DNA of 58,815 nt, from NCBI GenBank assembly GCA_022508445.1, contig JAFLVG010000011.1, forward strand, positions 1 through 58,815. The letters run 5' to 3'. Source of the stretch: Clostridiales bacterium (GTDB taxonomy: Bacteria > Bacillota > Clostridia > Christensenellales > Pumilibacteraceae). Made by a program: the position numbers and the translations under genes. The notes under the pieces are model-generated. The model ran no database searches, was not told the DNA's origin, and was given only the letters and a program-made list of their open reading frames with translations. This document shows positions 44,259 through 52,666 of the stretch, in pieces; position 1 is the first letter of the stretch; every line of letters begins with the position of its first letter.

Positions 44259-45353
44259 TTATTGCATGACCAGCCCGTATAGCTGTTCGTTTATCTTAAC
44301 TCCGTCGAAATTTTCCACGGCGAAACCGTGCGCCGCCTCGCCCATGTTCTTTATCTCATCAGTATGCTCAATGCAATATACTATCTTCTCAATGAGCTTG
44401 TCCACATTGCGCGTTTCCACCAAGAAACCGTTTTCGTCGTTTTTGACCGCGTCTCTGCAACCGTTGGTGTCGCTTGCAATCACAGCCCTTCCCATTGCCA
44501 TTGCTTCCATTACGCATACGGGAAAGCCTTCTCGATACGTCGGCAAAACGAGCGCCGTGCAATCCTCGTAAAACGGTCTTACGTCGTTTGTCGTGCCGAG
44601 ATAGTTCACGCTTCCGTCGTCGATATACTCTTTTATGTCGGAAACCGTTAAGTCCCCCTCGCCGCCGAGATAGTTGAATACGGCTTCGGGATATTTTTTC
44701 TTGACGGCGCGCGCCGCCTTGCAGTATTCGATAACGCCCTTTGTTTTGAGCATGCGCGCAACCATGAGAAAGGTTTTATCGTTGACAAACGGCTTATAAG
44801 CAAACTCTTCCACGTCGATACCGATGCCGGGGATTATTTCGCATTGAGTTTCTTTTACAAGCCCGCGCGCGATAAATTCACTCTTATCGTCGTTGTTCAA
44901 AAAGAAAACTTTTTTTGCATGCTTAAACGATTTTTTATATTTAAAGCAGACGTACTTGCGCATCAGCTTCCACTTCAATCCGTTTTTAGTGAAAACGTCG
45001 CCTGCACCCTCGACCATACAGAATAAATTTTTTACACCCACCCTTGCCGCCGCAAGCGCACCGTATATATTGGGCTTTATCATAAACGTCATGACGATGT
45101 CCGGCTTGATTTTTTCGATAAGCGCGGCGTATCTTTTGGTAAGCACGGAAAGCTTAAACGGATTGATACTGCGGTTACTGCCGTTTATGCAATGGAATTC
45201 TATATTCTTTGCGACAATCTCTTTCTCTTTTTCGTTGTCCAATGTGATAACCGCAACAGTATGACCTTCCGATTGCAATTTTTCGATAAGCGCGGCGCGA
45301 AAGCCGACGACTTGCCTTGACATAGGCGTTAATATCAATATCTTTTTTGTCAT
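44259..45353 (-). CDS. Family 4 glycosyltransferase
   Basis: A 364-residue GT-B fold enzyme (GT4). N-terminal domain: KILILTPMSRQVVGFRAALI; C-terminal donor domain: FLMVARMLKTKGVIEYCKAA, then YREGFPVCVMEAMAMGRAVI and ASDTNGCRDAV, the E-x7-E region. Similar to capsular PglA-like or GalNAc-type transferases. It starts inside the stop of the mutase gene (ATGA overlap). Confidence 0.93.
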   Translation of the reverse strand: MTKKILILTPMSRQVVGFRAALIEKLQSEGHTVAVITLDNEKEKEIVAKNIEFHCINGSNRSINPFKLSVLTKRYAALIEKIKPDIVMTFMIKPNIYGALAAARVGVKNLFCMVEGAGDVFTKNGLKWKLMRKYVCFKYKKSFKHAKKVFFLNNDDKSEFIARGLVKETQCEIIPGIGIDVEEFAYKPFVNDKTFLMVARMLKTKGVIEYCKAARAVKKKYPEAVFNYLGGEGDLTVSDIKEYIDDGSVNYLGTTNDVRPFYEDCTALVLPTYREGFPVCVMEAMAMGRAVIASDTNGCRDAVKNDENGFLVETRNVDKLIEKIVYCIEHTDEIKNMGEAAHGFAVENFDGVKINEQLYGLVMQ

Positions 45354-47134
45354 ACTGTTTTCTCCGTAGTTTGTATAATTTCCAAAATACTGAAACGCAC
45401 GCGGTCAAGCAAGTTATGTGCTTGCGTCATCGTTTCCCCCTTCACTCCGAAATAAATCTTGAATTTGGGCTCGGTTCCGGAAGGTCTTACACAGCACCAC
45501 GCATTGTTTTCAAGCTCATAATAGATAACGTCACTTTTCGGCAAATCGATTTTTCCGACGGCATTCTTTCTCATATCCGTGCATGTGCCTACCGAATAAT
45601 CATGCACGGCAATCACGCTCAATCCGCCTATTTCGGTAATGGGTGATTTACGTAAATATGACAATATTCTTTGGGTTTTCTTTGCGCCGTCCGCACCCGC
45701 TACTTCAATGCTGTGCGCGCCTTCAAGATAATATCCGTATTTTTCATACATGCGGAGCATTTGATCCCACAGCGACAGACCTTGCATTTTGTAATATGCG
45801 GCTGCTTCACACACCGCCATGGCAGCGGCAACGCCGTCTTTGTCGCGCGCATACGTACCGAATAAACAACCGTAGCTCTCCTCTAACCCGAATAAATATT
45901 CGTACGCGCCTTTTTTTGCGTCGTATTTATTGCCGTTATCTTGCACTGCACGTTCGAATTGATTTATCTTATCGCCTATATATTTAAATCCGGTTAGAAC
46001 CTCAATTACCGTCAAGCCATATTCTTTCGCTATATCGTAAACCATGTTTGACGATACGACGGTAGTTACGATTGCACCGTTTGTGCGTTCATGCGGCAGA
46101 AGTCCCTTTGCCTGTTTTTGCGACAATTCGTATTCGGCTATCAACAACCCGCTCATGTTACCGCTCAAAGCCTTGTATTCGCCGCTTACTTTATCGAACA
46201 CGTACACACCCAGTCTGTCCGCGTCGGGGTCGGTCGCAAGAACAACGTCGGCATGTACTTCTCTCGCAAGCGCAAGCGCTAAATCGAATGCTCTTTTATC
46301 CTCGGGATTCGGATAGACAACAGTCGGAAAATTTCCGTTCGGTTGCTCTTGCTCCCGAACTACATAAACATTGGCAAACCCAAGCTCTTTCAGTATTCTG
46401 CAAACAGGTACCAGACCTGTGCCGTTGAGCGGCGTGTACACAATCTTCAAATCCTTTGCACACCGGGCAATTGCCTGTGGATTGATCACAAGCTTTTTCA
46501 GTTCCGAGATATACGCGTCGTCAATCTCGTCCCCGATATAGTTAAGCAATCCGCTCGACATTGCCATCTGCTCAGTCATGCGCTTTATTTTCGAATAATC
46601 GACTATATTATTGATCCTTTCCATAATTGCTTTGTCAAACGGCGGAACGATCTGACATCCGTCTGACTGATACACTTTATATCCGTTATACTGCGACGAG
46701 TTGTGGCTTGCAGTTATAACCACGCCCGCCGAGGCGTGAAGATAACGTACTGCGAACGACAGCTGCGGCGTGGAATGCAGCGTTGAGAATAAATACGTCT
46801 TAATCCCGTTTGCACAAAAAACAAGCGCGGACTCGCGCGCAAAATCCCATGATAAATTGCGACTGTCATAAGCTATAACAACGCTTCCGCATTGAACAGT
46901 AGAATTTATATATTCGGCAAGTCCTTGCGACGCTTTTCCGACGGTATATTTGTTCATGCGGTTTATTCCGGCACCCATTATGCCACGCAAACCGCCCGTG
47001 CCGAAATTAAGCTGCTTGTAAAATCTATCTTTGATTTCTCGCTCATCGGTAATGGATTCCAGTTCGGCACGAGTATCGTCGTCGAACACCTTATCTGTAC
47101 ACCACTGTTCGTATAGATTTCTATAATTTTCCAT
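45350..47134 (-). CDS. Phosphohexomutase (phosphoglucomutase/phosphomannomutase)
   Basis: A 594-residue alpha-D-phosphohexomutase that interconverts glucose- or mannose-1-P and -6-P. Key motifs: GTGGLRGIMGAGINRMNKY, ITASHNSSQYNGYKVY (phospho-Ser loop TASHN), metal loop VLATDPDADRLGV, sugar loop LFGLEESYG, and the phosphate loop VRPSGTEPKFKIYF. Length matches the large Bacillota type (PgcA, about 580). Start uncertain: ATG 47134, or TTG 47149 five codons upstream; neither has a good ribosome site. Provides sugar-1-phosphates for the locus. Confidence 0.93.
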   Translation of the reverse strand: MENYRNLYEQWCTDKVFDDDTRAELESITDEREIKDRFYKQLNFGTGGLRGIMGAGINRMNKYTVGKASQGLAEYINSTVQCGSVVIAYDSRNLSWDFARESALVFCANGIKTYLFSTLHSTPQLSFAVRYLHASAGVVITASHNSSQYNGYKVYQSDGCQIVPPFDKAIMERINNIVDYSKIKRMTEQMAMSSGLLNYIGDEIDDAYISELKKLVINPQAIARCAKDLKIVYTPLNGTGLVPVCRILKELGFANVYVVREQEQPNGNFPTVVYPNPEDKRAFDLALALAREVHADVVLATDPDADRLGVYVFDKVSGEYKALSGNMSGLLIAEYELSQKQAKGLLPHERTNGAIVTTVVSSNMVYDIAKEYGLTVIEVLTGFKYIGDKINQFERAVQDNGNKYDAKKGAYEYLFGLEESYGCLFGTYARDKDGVAAAMAVCEAAAYYKMQGLSLWDQMLRMYEKYGYYLEGAHSIEVAGADGAKKTQRILSYLRKSPITEIGGLSVIAVHDYSVGTCTDMRKNAVGKIDLPKSDVIYYELENNAWCCVRPSGTEPKFKIYFGVKGETMTQAHNLLDRVRFSILEIIQTTEKTV

Positions 47135-47141
47135 ATTTTTA

Positions 47142-47837
47142 TTATTCAAGTGAACTCGATTTATCTGTTAAGCAGCGAACAATTATACTTTGTATATCAT
47201 CCACTATGTAATCGGGTTTTATCCCACACGCATAATCGCTATTTTTATACATGCTATTCGTCATCACACGCACTGTTCTTATCGGCAACTCTTTCTTTAC
47301 TGCAAAATCCTTTTGCGGATTGTCGCCGACGTAAAGCATTTGTGCAAGAGCCACTCCGAGCGCTTCCGACATTTTTTTAAACGCGCGCGGATCGGGTTTT
47401 CTGAATTCCTTACCGCCGAGCTCGTCCGTTATTATTATCTCGTCAACTAATGCGTTTAATCCCAACGCGTCTATTTTTTTGCGTTGTCCGATCGGTCTTC
47501 CGTCCGTTATTATGCCGAGTTTATATCCGCTCTTGCGCAAATTCACAAGCGCGGTTTTGATGTCTTGCGAAAGCGTCAATTGGGGCGTGTGGTTGCGGTA
47601 AGTCGAAACAAGCTCTTTAACTACATCGGCCGTAATAATGTCGCTGTGAAGAGTCGCGAAGCGGTCGAATACTCCTATCGGGCTATCATCGAAAAGCGAA
47701 TTAAGCTCGGCGCGAGAATCTGGAATGCCGTACTTATTATTCAATATTTCCGATACGGCGTTGAATCCCGACGCCGCGTAGTCGCGCTCGGGAAACAGTG
47801 TATCGTCCAAATCGAAAACGACCGCTTTTATGTTCAT
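47142..47837 (-). CDS. HAD-superfamily phosphatase of the glycan locus
   Basis: A 231-residue HAD protein: motif I VVFDLDDTLFPERDYA, a helical cap, motif II LGIITDGRP, motif III Lys in GGKEFRKPDPRAF, motif IV LYVGDNPQKDFAV. HAD members next to ATP-grasp and DegT genes occur in surface-glycan clusters and may remove a phosphate from a modified precursor; the substrate here is unknown. Its start overlaps the sugar-transferase/ATP-grasp stop as ATGA. Confidence 0.88.
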   Translation of the reverse strand: MNIKAVVFDLDDTLFPERDYAASGFNAVSEILNNKYGIPDSRAELNSLFDDSPIGVFDRFATLHSDIITADVVKELVSTYRNHTPQLTLSQDIKTALVNLRKSGYKLGIITDGRPIGQRKKIDALGLNALVDEIIITDELGGKEFRKPDPRAFKKMSEALGVALAQMLYVGDNPQKDFAVKKELPIRTVRVMTNSMYKNSDYACGIKPDYIVDDIQSIIVRCLTDKSSSLE

Positions 47838-49504
47838 TCGTCCACCTTGACGCTGCTGTCAAACCGCGAATATACCGCACCGTCCTCGTAATCGTCGCTG
47901 TATTCGAGCTTTTCGCAGCGAAGCAGTCTGTACAGCTTTTCGCAGCTGTCGGCGCCCGCCGCAATGCTCATTGGCGCGCCGCCGCCGAAGCGCGGATTTA
48001 TCTCTATATATTTCACTTCGCCGCCGTCCGTCAAAAAGCACTGCACGGTGATCTGTCCGATAAATCCGAACGAATTCAGCAGGCGTTTCACGTCGTCTAT
48101 GATAGCGGCGTTCTTTTCTATCTTGCCTTTAAGCACTTCGCCGCCGCGCGTTCTCATGCGCCATCTCGGCACGACCGACAATATATTGCCGTCGAAGTCG
48201 CAAAAGCAATCTACCGTGTATTCCTTTCCCGACACGCATTCTTGCACTATCGGATTTTTGACGTATTTCAAAAAGAAGTCCAATTCGGTCTTGTTCTCTA
48301 TCCTGTATGTACCGATGCTCGAACTTCCGTCGCGCGGCTTGATAAACAGCGGAAACTCTGCGGTTTTCGAAACCGTTTTCTCATCGTATGTTTTCGGATA
48401 CTTAAATCCGTTATCGTCAAAGTGCTTTGCGGTGAGCCTTTTGTCACAGCAAACCTCGACCGCTTGCATGTTTGATATAAGCACGCACGCGCCGGTTTCG
48501 CTTTCGATTCTATCTTTATTTTGGGCAAGCTTAATAAGCTCGGTGTCGATTGTGGGTACGACGAGCGAAATATTGTGCGTTTTGCAAGCGTCTATCACCG
48601 CGTCGATATAGCCGTCGTCATCGATGCGCGGAACTATGATTTTTTCGTCGGCAAAATACAGCGCCGGCGCTGTCGAAGTGATGTCTGCGGCGCACACCTT
48701 GCCGTCTATTTTGAGCCTATCGCGCGCCGCTTTAAAACAGTTAATAAGCTCAACGCGCCGCCCTGCGCTGAGTATCAAAACGTTATACTCATGATTACCG
48801 GTAAAGAACTCCATAGTCGCTTGCCCTTCCTGCGAAATACCGCTTCGCTTGAACACTTTTCCCACCGTTTGAAAAATGATCTTTGTATCGCGCCACAGCG
48901 ATATACTATGTACATAATCGATATCGAGTTTGAACTTTTCCGCCCACGTTATGGCGTTTCGACCGTGGACCTGCGCATAACCGGTGAGTCCCGGTCTTAC
49001 GTCGTGTCTGTGACGTTGCTCTTCGCTGTAAAGCGGCAAATATCGGACAAGCAACGGCCGAGGTCCGACTATCGCCATATGCCCGACGAATATGTTAAAA
49101 AGCTCGGGCAGCTCGTCAAGCGACGTACTGCGCAAAAATTTTCCGTACTTTGTCAGCCGTTTTTCGTCGGGAAGAAGATTGCCTTCATTGTCCTTTTCGC
49201 AAGTCATAGTGCGGAATTTAATCAGCTTGAAAATCTTTTCCTCGCCGTTTTTACGCTTTTTGCCCGGTCGCTGTTGAGTAAAGAACGGATTGCCCTTCAT
49301 CTTGACAGCACCGACAATGATGAGTATAAGAAGTAACGGCGATAACACGACTATCGCAATGCCGCTGAGCAGCATATCGTAGAAGCGCTTGAAAAACACG
49401 CGATACAATAGTGCCGAAAGCAAAATAAGCACCGCGAGGCAGAAAACGCAGATAACGGTTATGCCCCACCATGTCGATATAAGATTGTCAAAAAACTCTT
49501 TCAT
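47834..49504 (-). CDS. Initiating sugar transferase fused to an ATP-grasp ligase
   Basis: A 556-residue fusion. Residues 1-235: a membrane helix (about 12-36), a PglC/WcaJ-like monotopic phosphoglycosyl transferase with YDMLLSGIAIVVLSPLLLIL, KLIKFRTM, the catalytic SLDELPELFN (Asp130-Glu131), MAIVGPRPLL and RPGLTGYAQVHGRN; it puts a sugar-1-P on undecaprenyl phosphate. Residues about 240-556: a CarB-like ATP-grasp ligase (NVLILSAGRRVELINCF; FIKPRDGSSSIGTYR; YIEINPRFGGGAP). The junction follows the usual PglC end (GISQEGQATMEFF) with almost no linker. ATG 49504 overlaps the DegT stop (TGATG). Confidence 0.92.
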   Translation of the reverse strand: MKEFFDNLISTWWGITVICVFCLAVLILLSALLYRVFFKRFYDMLLSGIAIVVLSPLLLILIIVGAVKMKGNPFFTQQRPGKKRKNGEEKIFKLIKFRTMTCEKDNEGNLLPDEKRLTKYGKFLRSTSLDELPELFNIFVGHMAIVGPRPLLVRYLPLYSEEQRHRHDVRPGLTGYAQVHGRNAITWAEKFKLDIDYVHSISLWRDTKIIFQTVGKVFKRSGISQEGQATMEFFTGNHEYNVLILSAGRRVELINCFKAARDRLKIDGKVCAADITSTAPALYFADEKIIVPRIDDDGYIDAVIDACKTHNISLVVPTIDTELIKLAQNKDRIESETGACVLISNMQAVEVCCDKRLTAKHFDDNGFKYPKTYDEKTVSKTAEFPLFIKPRDGSSSIGTYRIENKTELDFFLKYVKNPIVQECVSGKEYTVDCFCDFDGNILSVVPRWRMRTRGGEVLKGKIEKNAAIIDDVKRLLNSFGFIGQITVQCFLTDGGEVKYIEINPRFGGGAPMSIAAGADSCEKLYRLLRCEKLEYSDDYEDGAVYSRFDSSVKVDE

Positions 49505-50631
49505 CAAAAACAGCTCTTTACGACTTGTATGGCGTAGGATTGCTCCTCCTCCGTCATCTTGATATCGCTGGGCAAGCATAGTCCACGCGAGAATATATCC
49601 TCGTCCACAAACGACTTCTCTACCTTTATGCAATCGTTATTCTTGAATACCGGCTGCATGTGCATGGGCTTCCAAATAGGACGGCTCTCGATATTCGCAT
49701 CGTTAAGTTTATTGTATATGTTCATGAATTCCACACGACTGCTCTTGTCTATAAGCATACACGACAGCCAGAAATTAGGTTTACTGCAATCGAGATACGG
49801 ATTCATCGTAACGGGCAGGTCTTTAAGACTGTTTTTGTAACGGAAATATATACTCTCTTTGAGCGCTCGGTGCTCGTCGAGGTGTTTGAGCTGTCCTCTT
49901 CCGATACCCGCAACGACGTTACTCATGCGGTAGTTGTACCCTATCTCCTCGTGCTGATACCACGGCGCTTTTTCGCGCGACTGAGTAGACCAGAAGAACG
50001 CCTTGTCGCGCTCCGCCGCAGTTCTTGTAAGAAGCATGCCGCCGCCGGACGTAGTAATTATCTTGTTGCCGTTGAAGCTCAAAGCCCCGTACTTGCCGAA
50101 CAGCCCCGCCTTTTTTCCTTTATATGTAGCGGACAGCGCTTCCGCCGCGTCCTCGATTAAAACGGCGTTATGCCTGTTGCAAACGTCGATTATCTCGTCC
50201 ATCTTGGCAGGCGTGCCGTACAAATGCACGAGCATGACGACCTTTGCCGACGGGTAGAGCTCAAACGCTTTTTCGAGCGCGCGCGGATCCATATTCCATG
50301 TTTCGCGTTCGCTGTCCACAAACACCGGCACGCCACCCTCGTACACCACGGGGTTCACAGTCGCCGAAAAAGTCATGTCCGAGCACAGCACGATATCGCC
50401 GCGCTTTACGCCTGCGAGCTTGACAGCCAAATGCAACGCCGCCGTTCCCGACGACAGAGCAAGAGCGTGCGGACTTTGCCCGTCCTCCGACAGATATTCC
50501 GACAGCTCTTTTTCAAAGCCGTCGCAATTAAAGCCGAGCGGCGCAATCCAATTGCGTGCGAACGCTTCGTTTACGTATTCTATTTCCTCACCATGCATGG
50601 TGGGCGTCGATAATTGTATTCTTTTTTCCAT
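49504..50631 (-). CDS. DegT/DnrJ/EryC1-type sugar aminotransferase
   Basis: A 375-residue PLP enzyme that aminates a 4-keto (or 3-keto) UDP-sugar, as PglE does on the way to bacillosamine. Motifs: ALSSGTAALHLAVKLAGVKR, the aspartate of DAAEALSATYKGKKAG, and the PLP lysine in GALSFNGNKIITTSGGGML. The C-terminal small domain ends with the substrate region RPIWKPMHMQPVF. No Shine-Dalgarno; it begins 7 bases after the Cys-rich peptide gene, so may depend on it. The dehydratase that would supply its substrate is not in the window. Confidence 0.94.
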   Translation of the reverse strand: MEKRIQLSTPTMHGEEIEYVNEAFARNWIAPLGFNCDGFEKELSEYLSEDGQSPHALALSSGTAALHLAVKLAGVKRGDIVLCSDMTFSATVNPVVYEGGVPVFVDSERETWNMDPRALEKAFELYPSAKVVMLVHLYGTPAKMDEIIDVCNRHNAVLIEDAAEALSATYKGKKAGLFGKYGALSFNGNKIITTSGGGMLLTRTAAERDKAFFWSTQSREKAPWYQHEEIGYNYRMSNVVAGIGRGQLKHLDEHRALKESIYFRYKNSLKDLPVTMNPYLDCSKPNFWLSCMLIDKSSRVEFMNIYNKLNDANIESRPIWKPMHMQPVFKNNDCIKVEKSFVDEDIFSRGLCLPSDIKMTEEEQSYAIQVVKSCF

Positions 50632-50638
50632 AGCCGTG

Positions 50639-50788
50639 CTAAATTCCGAATATATATGTATGCTTTTTAGCGGCGCAACATCCCGTTACGTCGCAATCCT
50701 GATTATTTCCGCCGCCGCACCTTGCCGAGAACACGCCTACGAGCATTAACGACGGTTTCACAATACGTTTATACAATCGCATAAACAT
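50639..50788 (-). CDS. Cys-rich 49-residue peptide at the head of the glycan operon
   Basis: A 50-codon frame right after a promoter. It begins with a basic n-region (MFMRLYKRIVKP), a short hydrophobic core (SLMLVGVFSA), then RCGGGNNQDCDVTGCCAAKK with four cysteines, ending in HTYIFGI. This is the outline of a small exported or membrane-linked Cys peptide. No family recognised. The -10 box lies 8 bases before the ATG with no Shine-Dalgarno, as in the other leaderless genes here. It ends 7 bases before the DegT gene. Alternative: an untranslated leader. Confidence 0.55.
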   Translation of the reverse strand: MFMRLYKRIVKPSLMLVGVFSARCGGGNNQDCDVTGCCAAKKHTYIFGI

Positions 50789-50796
50789 ACAATTTT

Positions 50797-50826
50797 AGTA
50801 TACCATAACACCTGATTAAAATACAA
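50797..50826 (-). promoter_or_regulatory. Promoter of the glycan operon
   Basis: Minus strand: TTGTAT (50821-50826), 18-bp spacer, TATACT (50797-50802), 8 bases before the ATG of the Cys-rich peptide gene. It is the only good promoter found ahead of the 17-kb block. Confidence 0.65.
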
Positions 50827-50869
50827 GTATTTTGCCGCTGTTACGTCAAAATCCGACAAAAACGCAAAA

Positions 50870-50894
50870 CAAAAAAAGCCGCACACAGCGGCTT
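50870..50894 (-). terminator. Terminator after the mini sugar-transferase-like gene
   Basis: Minus strand: AAGCCGC-TGTGT-GCGGCTT followed by TTTTTG. It separates the CorC transcript from the glycan operon. Confidence 0.85.
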
Positions 50895-50917
50895 ATTTGT
50901 ATACATCGATTAACAAT

Positions 50918-51229
50918 CTATGCCCTTTTGAAAAGCGCTTTGGGCATGATGTTGCGCTTTCCGATAAACACAAGCAAGAAGAACGGCAGCTTACTTATCG
51001 CGCTTTTCGGAAAAGTGAATAATAATTCATCCGTGCCGATTTCGAAAACTCTTTTGTTCTTTATTCTGCTAATTGCCGCCAGCACGCCGAAAACGGGACT
51101 CGTCACGACGATGACGACTGTCGAAATTACGATGTCGTATACTCTGTTCGCGCCGTCGTCGTAGAGATACAGCGTGAGCCCTATCACCACAGCTGCGCAG
51201 ATGATTATTCTAAGCCAAAGCTCATTCAT
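50918..51229 (-). CDS. Shrunken sugar-transferase-like membrane protein
   Basis: A 103-residue membrane protein. A first hydrophobic segment (residues 5-23) is followed by RVYDIVISTVVIVVTSPVFG, which mirrors RFYDMLLSGIAIVVLSPLLL of the initiating transferase at 47834-49504. The end, KLPFFLLVFIGKRNIMPKAL, mirrors ELPELFNIFVGHMAIVGPRP. The catalytic stretch between them (KFRTM to SLDE) is missing, so it cannot be an active phosphoglycosyl transferase. It has a good GGAG ribosome site and follows the CorC gene by 14 bases, so it looks expressed. The family link is by eye. Confidence 0.6.
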   Translation of the reverse strand: MNELWLRIIICAAVVIGLTLYLYDDGANRVYDIVISTVVIVVTSPVFGVLAAISRIKNKRVFEIGTDELLFTFPKSAISKLPFFLLVFIGKRNIMPKALFKRA

Positions 51230-51243
51230 AAAATCTCCGATTA

Positions 51244-52503
51244 TTACTCGTCGTGGCGCTCGCCGACTATAATCTTGACCTCGGCTACGCGTTTAGGCGT
51301 TGAGCGCGTCACGGTTATATGCAAATGCTCGTAATCGAAATGCTCACCGGCAACCGGTATCTTTTCAAGCTGCTCGGTCACCCAACCGCCGACAGACGCC
51401 GACTCGAATTCCTCTTTCACGTCGAACCCTATATAATCAAACACGTCGAGTAGAGGCGCATGCCCTTTGACCACGTACACGCCGTCGCCCGTCTTTTTGA
51501 TGAATTCTTCCACCTCGTCGTGCTCGTCGTAAATTTCACCGACAAGCTCTTCGAGAATATCTTCCATCGTGACGATACCGCTCGTGCCGCCGTACTCGTC
51601 CACGACGACAGCCATGTGTATCTTGCCCTTTTGCATCATGCGGAGCGCGGCGGATATCTTCATATTCTCGGACAAGCAAACCGTATTTTGAATACACGCT
51701 TTGAAGTTTTCAACGCCGTCGAGCTTGGCGATAAGGAAGTCCTTTTCGTGTATGATACCGATAACGGTGTCTATCGTGCCGCTGTAAACGGGCATGCGCG
51801 AATAACCGTTGTCGCGGAATTTCTTTGCCACCTCTTCCATGCTTTCCGACTCGGAAACAGCGACAACGCCGACTCGGTGAATCATAATGTCCCCGACGTC
51901 CATATCTTCGAACTCGATAGCCGACCTTATCAGCTCCGATTCATGTTCGTCGATTCCGCCCTCGTTATGCGCCGTTTCAACGTATGTCAAAAGCTCGTCC
52001 TCTGTGATGGCAGGAGCTTTTTTGAACTTGAATACTTTAAGCAACAGCTTTTTCCACTGCGAAAAAATCCACGTAAGCGGAAAGAACAAAATTTCCAAAA
52101 GCCAAAGTATGCCGCCGAACACGCGCACAAAGCCTTCGGGGTGTTCTTTTGCGATTGTCTTTGGCGTGATCTCGCCGAATATGAGAACGGCAAGCGTCAT
52201 AACGACAGTGGAGACCGTAATGGATTTGGAGCCGTCGCCGAGTATGCTCACAAAGAAAATCGTTGCAAGCGACGAAGCAACAATATTGACTATATTGTTT
52301 CCGATAAGTATGGTCGTGATAAGCTTATCGTACTCATCGATCATTTTACCGACGCGCTTTGCCCATTTTACGCCGTCTGCTTCGAGCGTATGTAGCCTGA
52401 TTCTGTTTACGCTCGTAAAGGCGGTTTCGGCAGACGAAAAGAACGCCGACAGAAAAACAAGTACTATTAATGCTACTAATAAACCTATTTGAGCTGTGTC
52501 CAT
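51244..52503 (-). CDS. CorC/HlyC (CNNM-like) transporter with DUF21 and CBS domains
   Basis: A 419-residue membrane protein. DUF21 domain with four hydrophobic segments (residues 5-150: FLSAFFSSAETAFTSVNRIR, TTILIGNNIVNIVAS), an acidic helix, two CBS domains (RVGVVAVSESESMEEVAKKF, MPVYSGTIDTVIGIIHEKDF, VVVDEYGGTSGIVTMEDILE) and a CorC_HlyC C-terminal domain (VKGHAPLLDVFDYIGF). Linked to magnesium or cobalt efflux. A Shine-Dalgarno AGGAG lies 16 bases before the ATG, farther than usual. Promoter at 52548-52576. Confidence 0.92.
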   Translation of the reverse strand: MDTAQIGLLVALIVLVFLSAFFSSAETAFTSVNRIRLHTLEADGVKWAKRVGKMIDEYDKLITTILIGNNIVNIVASSLATIFFVSILGDGSKSITVSTVVMTLAVLIFGEITPKTIAKEHPEGFVRVFGGILWLLEILFFPLTWIFSQWKKLLLKVFKFKKAPAITEDELLTYVETAHNEGGIDEHESELIRSAIEFEDMDVGDIMIHRVGVVAVSESESMEEVAKKFRDNGYSRMPVYSGTIDTVIGIIHEKDFLIAKLDGVENFKACIQNTVCLSENMKISAALRMMQKGKIHMAVVVDEYGGTSGIVTMEDILEELVGEIYDEHDEVEEFIKKTGDGVYVVKGHAPLLDVFDYIGFDVKEEFESASVGGWVTEQLEKIPVAGEHFDYEHLHITVTRSTPKRVAEVKIIVGERHDE

Positions 52504-52547
52504 GAGGGACGGATTATGTTCTCCTAATAATAAAAATTAGTACGGTC

Positions 52548-52576
52548 AGTATAACACACCACTGACTACTTGTCAA
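52548..52576 (-). promoter_or_regulatory. Promoter of the CorC-type gene
   Basis: Minus strand: TTGACA (52571-52576), 17-bp spacer, TATACT (52548-52553). Leader of about 40 bases. Confidence 0.85.
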
Positions 52577-52666
52577 GGATTTGCGCTTATCCGTGATGGC
52601 AGCAGATGAGCAGTATGGCACGGCGTCTTTCGCGCCGTGAACTATTAAGACCGAAATAAACTTGCG

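Noticed and set aside
52619-52639. Hairpin CACGGCG ... CGCCGTG after the kinase gene as terminator
   Set aside because: A good stem, but without a T-run on the minus strand; left out as a terminator call.
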